64,000 nt of DNA from NCBI GenBank assembly GCA_034401135.1, contig JAWZSP010000006.1, positions 2,542,001 to 2,606,000 on the forward strand. The letters run 5' to 3'. Shown here piece by piece: positions 58,101 through 64,000 of the stretch. The notes under the pieces are model-generated. The model saw nothing but the letters and a program-made list of their open reading frames with translations, made no database searches and was not told the DNA's origin. The stretch comes from Volutella citrinella. Lineage: Eukaryota > Ascomycota > Sordariomycetes > Hypocreales > Nectriaceae. The translations under genes and the position numbers were made by a program. Within the stretch, counting starts at the first letter, position 1, and the number at the start of each line of letters is the position of its first letter.

Positions 58101-60263
58101 CGACATAGCATCCCACCATTTGTGCGCCAAGCACAGCTCTAGCAACACAAACGACGTCAACGCCGCCAGTGTTCAGCTGGCACAACCTTAAACCGTTGCA
58201 ACAAACACACGGTGGTGCTGTTCTATTGCGTCCTGGGTCGATGATAAGTTCCGAGCCGTGCGGGGCGTCGTGTGATCCGTCATCGCCAACGGGTGTCGCT
58301 CCGGCTTCCCTGTCTTGGACGTTGTCCTTGGAGAGTAGTGCGTCTATTCGCAACAAATCAGGCCGCTCAAGGGCGCCCGCCCAGTCCAGCATGCAGTAGG
58401 ACACGCGCCCTCGGGTTTGCTCAGAGCCAGTCACATAGCCGGGGTGCATCTCAGCCCAAGATGTGTGTCTCGTCTCTACGCATCAACAAGGCCAATGCGC
58501 CGTAGAACCCCATCACTTCTGAAATCAACGTCCCGTCCCATGTCTCCTTGACAATGGCTACTTTTGGCGGGCTCTTCCCCTTCGTCCCCAATGCCGATCA
58601 TACCACCCCTCGCCGAAACCACTCTTTTCTTTTTGTCCTGCCTGTGTCTTTCCCTGTAGATGCCCTTCTCTCCTCCGATGCCGTGTAATGAGGAAATGGC
58701 GATGACGTGCAGTTGGTTTGCGTATATATATACAAAGAGTTGTATCCGTTGGAGGTGACGGTCGTATGGCTCTTCTGGCTGTGCCAATCTTCAAATCTCG
58801 CTGGTAGTAGTTGCGATAGATACTTGGTCCTGTGAGATCCAATTGTCTCTTGACATGTCGAGGATGCCAGTGTTACCACACCGGTTTAATGCATAGCGAA
58901 GCCGCACGAACAGACATCAGTAACTATGCCTGCCAGTTCCAACTCATGGGTACTCATGAGTTATGCACTCGGTCGGCATGCAATCTGTTCTGCATCCAAC
59001 AATTCTATAACTGGTCATGCCGCGCCCGACGACCTCTCACCTTGCTGCTGTTGGTGGCGAGCGAAGCGCGGGACCTTTGAACCAGTGGTGAACTCGGCCT
59101 GGACCAATACATCGCAAGATGATATCCCCTTCGAAGGCTGGTAGTTTCAGCCACTTCTTTAGACAATTAAGCGTCCCGCCAGGAAGCAGCACGGTGATAC
59201 TATAGTAGAGCTGGCGAGTTCTGAGTCAACATCTCCCTTACATGACAAACTTCTATTTAGCTTAGACAGGAGTGCTGTTCGGCCCCAGTTCTCTCACCGT
59301 CTCAAACTGCCCGAGGCCAAGCGAGAGGCAGGACAACTTGAAACAGGCCTGCGTCAATATATTAGGCTAGGACCCAGGTTTCATTATGTCATCACTGCTG
59401 GCATCTGGCCGGGGCCGGTTTAATCGCAGGTCCATCAGTCAAGTGCAGTGAGAAACCGGCACACTGGCACACACCGGCGCTGAATGTTGGTTCGAGACAG
59501 CTTTTGAGAAGCTAACTGATGTAAGAAATCGCCTACTCGGCCATGAAACAGAAAGAACCATTAGAACTATGAGTTCGGGTTTTCCAGCCCCCCACCCCTT
59601 AGGTTACTCTCGTTTACTGCGCCACATCGTCAACTTTCACATCAGCCAGTTCCAGCTGAGACTGAGAGACAGGTGTTATTATTACTCATTCATTGATTCA
59701 ATAGGATACCCCTGAGAAGATCCAACAAGGCAGACATGGGAAGTTTTACCTGTACTGCCCATACGGACCAGTTGGTGGTCCCAGGTCCGAATCCATCCAG
59801 CTGTGCTGTGGTGAACCATGAGAGACTATAGCGAATTCTCTTGCAACTATGGATTCAATCTGTTATCTACTTGATTATGGGCCTGAAGATAGGACCAATT
59901 TAATGTTTGTTTCCTTTTCGCTCCTCGGCGATCACAATGCGTGGACCAATGTTCTTACCTGAACACAATGCGCCCACAGCAACATACTTGAATCATTTAC
60001 TCTATGAATTCGCTAATGGCCAGGCTAGTAAGTATGAGAAACTAAACATCGTCCCCAAACCAGGGAATTTCGGATCGTGGCCTATCATCGAGGACGTCTG
60101 AAGTGTGTCCTGCCTAATTCGTCTCGCCGAAACTCCTCCTCAGCCAGGGTATCTTATGACTCATCATCAGCTGTTGTTGACAGTTTCGCCCGTACATAAC
60201 CAGATCCAACAAGTCCATTTTCACTTTATTACACCAATAACATATTTTTTTTTTGGCTCGAAC
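52170..60263. other. Eight-kilobase gene-free stretch
   Basis: The part next to 52170 should be the promoter and leader of the RBR gene. No gene could be supported in the rest. Open frames up to 207 codons (55446-56069) have no motifs and compete with others on both strands. Direct repeats occur at 54052-54071 (CAAGGGTCGT twice) and 56064-56091 (CCCTGAGCATTTGG twice). Between 59730 and 60101 a few short frames with protein-like composition occur (for example 59907-60101 ending NFGSWPIIEDV), but no model could be built. No RNA gene was seen. Confidence 0.45.
56064..56091. repeat. 14 bp tandem duplication
   Basis: CCCTGAGCATTTGG is present twice in direct tandem at 56064-56077 and 56078-56091, inside the gene-free stretch. 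It is probably replication slippage. Confidence 0.7.
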
Positions 60264-60988
60264 ATGGCGTCTGCTGGGCCCACACTCAGACTCAAACCAT
60301 GTGCACCGGAACAGGCTGAGGATTTTCATAAGCTCTGGTCATGTGAGAAGGTTGCACGCTTCAGGTCTGTTTTCTGACCCGAACAAGGATTTACAAGTGC
60401 TGATCGTCTTTCCGTAGCACTCGTGAGGTCACCAAAACTTTGGAGGAGTCTCGGGAGGTCTTTCAAAGCAGGTTCCTGGAAGGGGCCGAGGGCAAGCCGT
60501 GGCTCCTCAGGAGAGCAATCGTGGTCCCAAGAGCCGGGACAGACAACGGGGAGGAAGTGGTCGGCTTCGTTTGCTCGTTTATGCCGACTGCAAATGGGCT
60601 GGCCATGGGGTATCAGATTCGTTCCGACTGCTGGAATCGCGGCTACGGCAGCGCGGCAGTGAAGCAGTTCCTCGACGAATTCTGGAGCATCCCCCGGATT
60701 GCACCTCGTCACGCCGTGTATGTGACGGCGGAGCCTAACGGAGCCACAGGTACAGATGACGAGAACACAAACCCCAGTGACGATGATTTGGTCACGATTG
60801 ATCACCTCATTGCTGAAGTGTTCCACGAAAATGTTGGAAGCATGCGGATCATGGAGAAGAACGGAGGACAGGTTATCGGCACGAGCCAAGTCAAGCTATT
60901 GAGGTTTCCGAACCCGCAGACCCCTACAGTTTGGCCTCATACGATTTGGCGGATGGACAAGCCAAAAGATGTGCATCAAGAGGTGTGA
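60264..60988 (+). CDS. GNAT-family N-acetyltransferase (RimJ/RimL-like)
   Basis: This is predicted to move the acetyl group of acetyl-CoA to an amine; the substrate is unknown. Exons 60264-60364 and 60418-60988, with a 53 nt intron, give about 223 aa. The start MASAGPTLRLKPCAPEQAEDF is the usual first strand of RimJ/RimL-type GNATs. The CoA-binding region is IRSDCWNRGYGSAAVKQFLDEF, where the N-R-G-Y-G-S/T-x-A core fits the pyrophosphate-binding loop (R/Q-x-x-G-x-G/A). The C-terminal part has FHENVGSMRIMEKNGGQVIG, the common NxxSxRVxEKxGF-like block. Similar fungal genes are abundant and often uncharacterised. An acidic insert (DDENTNPSDDD) sits before the last helix. It stands alone; the next gene is about 1 kb downstream on the same strand. 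Confidence 0.85.
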
Positions 60989-61980
60989 CGAAAGGCCAAG
61001 GCGGTCGTTGGGTCGGAATGAACAGATAGATACTTGATCACCAACGGACATGGACCTCACCATCCCCGTGGTTGCCAGAGTGCGTCTCTGAACCTCTTTT
61101 ACTTAAACAGCTTGTTGGACCGTTGTTTTTTTGCTCACACAGCATGCACTGCCTCAATGCTATTCACTTCGTCATCTTCACTGGCACTCGACCCCGGCCT
61201 CCGTATCTAGTTTAGTCTCACGAGGTATCACAATGATGCGCCTGACATGGAAAACAAGAGACAACCTTAACAAGTAGCCCTGCGGTCAGCAAGTCAAATT
61301 GGCCTCGAATGCTGACGCACAAATGACTCCAGAATTCACAGCTGGCCAACACCACTGTTTATCATTTCCCCTCCGCTGACTGCCAATCGCAATATTACAC
61401 AAAGCACGGCGCCACCAAATCTGTCTGGACCGCCAGCGGAGAAAACTGTCGACGGCGCATCTGAGGCTTCTGAGCTTGACTCCTCCGGCGTCTAGGGCGT
61501 CCAGGAACCGTTTAGCGTGCCGCCCGACACCTTGGGGGCAGGGCTCCATTCTTGTGGCTTTCCCCGCGGGACACATCCAGAGCAGTCTACAGGGGACTCT
61601 CCACCGACTCTCTAGGGACTCTTCAGGGACTCCGTTCCTCGGCCCAGGGCCCCTCCCGCTGGGCATCTCCGCTGAGTGGAGTGGCCTCACCTCCACTGCG
61701 CTCCGCCTGTTTTGCGGGCCTCGCTCTTGCTGAGCTCCATTGTCTTCTGCCTCATCCATCATCGTCATCGCCATCACCATCGTCATCGCCATCATCGGCA
61801 CATCGCTATCCTCACCGTCGGACACCCTTCCCTCGTCGACGTCGGCTACGCGACTGCCCGCCTCCCCGACGACGACGCTGACGCCCAGCCGGAGCCCGCT
61901 CCCCCTCCAAAGGCACACGACCACATTCGCCGTCCGTCACCCGTCCTAGTGCGCACCTCACCGGCGACGTCTTTGTTGCC
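60989..61980. other. Intergenic, 5' region of the EAF gene
   Basis: About 1 kb. The 3' end of the acetyltransferase transcript is expected first. The portion 61740-61810 has imperfect CATCATCGTCATCGCCATCAC repeats, which open frames on both strands without being a gene. The minus frame at 61286-61924 is rejected. The rest is probably promoter and leader of the downstream gene. Confidence 0.45.
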
Positions 61981-63057
61981 ATGGCGGCGGCTGCCCTGAT
62001 AGACCCGACCAAGACGGGAAAATACCCCGTCATTCTAGGGGATGCTCTGCTGGGCAAAACGTCCAACGAGATCTTCACGGGACTCAGATGTATGGTTCAT
62101 TCCGCACTCATGCCTGCGTCGCTTGCTTGTGCTAACTTTGGGGCCTCAGACAACCACAAGCCCACGCTTTCCTCATCGTCGGCTCCCAACTCGGCTCGCC
62201 TGAAGCCCTCCCAGCCGGGGAAAACGACATCCTACGATCTTGCGTTCAACGATAGTGCAGGAAAATACTCCTTCTCTGGCGCCCGAAACACGGACAACGG
62301 CCAGTACGTTCTCTACTTTGACCCCCAGCGAGAGGCCTTCATTCTCGATCGCGTCGACTCCACCTTCGACCTCAACGTCACCAGCCTCCCCAACAACACA
62401 GACCGTGAGAGTCTAAGTCGCCAATACCCGCCGATTGACACATCGCCCGCCGCCAAGCCGGCCTCCAAGGCGGACAAGAAGCCCACGGAACCGGAGAAGG
62501 CTGCTCCCAAACCCCGCCCCAAGCCTGCTGCGCCCAAGAAGGAACTCAAGCGAAAACCGGAGAAGAAGCAGGCCCCGAAGGGCTTTGAGCTGTCCCTCCC
62601 CAAACCGGAGCCCGCCAAACCGGAGCCGAAGCGCAGCAACCCTCAGCCGGAGGAGGAAGAAGACGAGGAAGACGATGATGGTGGCCTACTGGTGGAGTAC
62701 CCCGATGGCGGACCAAAGCCGAACCGACAGCCCGACTTTTCGCCTGCATTCTCGTCGGTGCGTCGCTTTGATGACTTCATGAACGCCCGCGAGTCCGAGG
62801 GCGACGACGCCGATGGCGAGGAAGACGACGAGCCCGACTTTGACTTCAAGCTGCCCAGTCCTGTCAACCACCATGTTGCACCACCCCAGCCACAGCACCA
62901 GATGGAATCGCAGGACATGCACCAACGTGAGGATGATGGCGGCGCGGACCTAGAAGATGACCTAGAGAAGGAGATGGAGATGGCCTTTGACGAGGTCGAG
63001 AACAGCCACTCTGGCACCCCCGATGGCGATGAGAGCGAGATCAGCGAAGAGGACTAG
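61981..63057 (+). CDS. ELL-associated factor (EAF), Pol II elongation factor
   Basis: This is a partner of ELL that raises the rate of elongation by RNA polymerase II, in the nucleus. Exons 61981-62089 and 62150-63057, with a 60 nt intron, give about 338 aa. The N-terminal EAF domain (about residues 1-130) has KYPVILGDALLGKTSNEIF, then LRYNHKP at the splice join, and NGQYVLYFDPQREAFILDRV with FDLNVT, which matches the EAF N-terminal fold. The rest is disordered: an alternating Lys/Pro region (KPRPKPAAPKKELKRKP) and a very acidic tail (EEEEDEEDDDGG, ending SEISEED). No other catalytic domain is present. Its ELL partner is not in this window. The start ATG follows GCC and is the first in frame. 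The call is by family resemblance of the N-terminal domain. Confidence 0.82.
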   Translation: MAAAALIDPTKTGKYPVILGDALLGKTSNEIFTGLRCMVHSALMPASLACANFGASDNHKPTLSSSSAPNSARLKPSQPGKTTSYDLAFNDSAGKYSFSGARNTDNGQYVLYFDPQREAFILDRVDSTFDLNVTSLPNNTDRESLSRQYPPIDTSPAAKPASKADKKPTEPEKAAPKPRPKPAAPKKELKRKPEKKQAPKGFELSLPKPEPAKPEPKRSNPQPEEEEDEEDDDGGLLVEYPDGGPKPNRQPDFSPAFSSVRRFDDFMNARESEGDDADGEEDDEPDFDFKLPSPVNHHVAPPQPQHQMESQDMHQREDDGGADLEDDLEKEMEMAFDEVENSHSGTPDGDESEISEED

Positions 63058-63525
63058 CGAGTTTCCTGGCAATTCCCTTTTGGTCGCCTTTTCCTCCTTT
63101 TTCTTTTTTTCTTTTTGTTATGTTGATTGGCCTGGCCCATTTCCTCCTGTCACTGATGATTGTCACTGGGCTTGTTTGGCGTTTGTTCGGGATCCCGTCT
63201 GATATGGCCTCTCAACGGTGAATTTGGGGGCTAATTAAACACAATGGCGGCGTTGGATCATGGGAGAGGTACAAGACCCTAAAAAATGGTCGCTTTGATT
63301 GATTTGATACCAGCAACAGGAAGCTATGTGGTGCTCCTTGAACCATAGTTATCTCGGCTCATGTATCGCTTGCGATGAACGAACGACACGAATACACACA
63401 AATTTCATATTCGCCCTAATGCTTCCACTGCCTTTGCCACCTGATTTCACGCCGCCCGCTCCAGACTCCGTTTCGAATCTTCAGATCCAGCACAGCTGGC
63501 CTGGTATTATGGAATGGTAATACAG
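63058..63525. other. Convergent spacer, 3' ends of the EAF and GFA genes
   Basis: About 470 bp between facing stops. It is T-rich after the EAF stop (63090-63120), as expected for a 3' untranslated end. The short frames have no motifs. Nothing else was seen. Confidence 0.5.
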
Positions 63526-63900
63526 CTACGGCATCTTCTCTGCGCCTTCGCCCTCGCAATGCAGCTTCCACCGCTCGCCCTGCAAGTGGTCCGTGACGCC
63601 GGGGATCTCGTCCTCGCACCAGAGATGGACCTTTGCATCCGTCAGGAGGGTGCCCCAGCGCTGGAGGACCTCCTTGTCAAACGTGCCGACGGCGAGAGAC
63701 GTGCCGGTGCCGCGGTCGTCCTGCCAGAAGAGGAAGCTGCCGCAGCGCGAGCAGAAGCCCCGCGAGCACGGCGGCGTGGCGTGGTACGTGGCCAGCGTCT
63801 CCTTGGACGAGTAGGCCACGGCCGACAGGGGGACGTAGTAGAAGCGCGCGAGGAGGGCGCCAGTGTTGCGCCGGCACTGGGAGCATTGGCAGGTTGAGCA
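63526..63900 (-). CDS. GFA-family (CENP-V/GFA) zinc protein, C-terminal exon
   Basis: This is a last exon of 125 codons including the stop, of the family named after glutathione-dependent formaldehyde-activating enzyme; most fungal members have no known substrate. Visible zinc ligands are CSTCQCSQCRRNTGALL at the exon start and then CSRGFCSRCGSFLFW, the second Cys cluster, followed by LAVGTFD and VHLWCEDEIPG, which are usual in the family. The minus-strand acceptor CCCCCAG ends at 63901, so an upstream exon with the start and probably the first CxCG pair lies at or beyond the window edge; no ATG was assigned. The frame enters the exon in phase 0. It is partial in this window, not broken. Confidence 0.75.
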   Translation of the reverse strand, partial: CSTCQCSQCRRNTGALLARFYYVPLSAVAYSSKETLATYHATPPCSRGFCSRCGSFLFWQDDRGTGTSLAVGTFDKEVLQRWGTLLTDAKVHLWCEDEIPGVTDHLQGERWKLHCEGEGAEKMP

Positions 63901-64000
63901 CTGGGGGAGGGTGTAAGTGGGCGTTTGGGGAATGAGAGCTTGGCTGTGTGGTGGAGAGGTGGGAGGCAGGCAGGGCGTGGGAGACGAGATGGATAGACTT

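Noticed and set aside
59848..60101. Short protein-like frames upstream of the acetyltransferase
   Set aside because: They could not be joined with plausible splice sites and match no family I know. Kept only as a note in the gap description.
61286..61924. 212-codon minus frame opposite the EAF leader
   Set aside because: Open because of the CATCATCGTC-type repeat read in reverse (Met/Val/Ala runs). No family features.

Overview
This window reads as nuclear DNA of a filamentous ascomycete, most likely a Sordariomycete and plausibly Hypocreales. The genes are eukaryotic: short GT-AG introns (about 41-150 nt) with CTNAC-type branch sites, GC-rich C-ending codons, no operons, and long non-coding gaps. 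The proteins match fungal families, including an AreA/NIT2 GATA factor, a Dbf2-type NDR kinase, Med12/Srb8, an Rgd1-type F-BAR RhoGAP and a fungal IBR protein. The exact genus is inference. No RNA genes, CRISPR arrays, intact transposons or viral genes were seen.

Layout. At 1-13 kb: the 3' end of a phosphopantothenate-cysteine ligase (+), a GT1 glycosyltransferase (-), an MFS carboxylate-type transporter (-), a WBP11-like splicing factor (-), a dual-specificity phosphatase (-), a stretch of broken coding-like sequence, and an unidentified single-pass membrane protein with a proline-rich tail (-). At 13-21 kb lies an 8 kb gene-free stretch. At 21-30 kb: areA (+) convergent with the dbf2/sidB kinase (-), then a secreted CREG-like protein (+). 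At 30-37.5 kb the DNA is gene-poor and holds one recognisable F-box-like pseudogene. At 37.5-46.1 kb: MED12 (+) convergent with an Rgd1-like RhoGAP (-). At 49.6-52.2 kb: a frame-broken small membrane protein and an RBR ubiquitin-ligase-like gene (-). From 52.2 to 60.2 kb is another 8 kb gap. At 60-64 kb: a GNAT acetyltransferase (+), an EAF-type elongation factor (+) and the 3' end of a GFA-family gene (-).

Most intact genes are conserved housekeeping or regulatory genes: nitrogen control (AreA), septation/mitotic exit (Dbf2), cell polarity (Rgd1), Pol II transcription (Med12, EAF) and splicing (WBP11). They act in separate processes and show no sign of being a biosynthetic or defence cluster. 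No clear new multi-gene system was found. The observation most worth following is that the RBR protein appears to have leucine where the catalytic cysteine of the second RING (Rcat) should be, with the neighbouring histidine also changed. Next are two decayed genes (an F-box-like gene with one in-frame stop, and a three-frame membrane-protein remnant) and the gene-free stretch upstream of areA.
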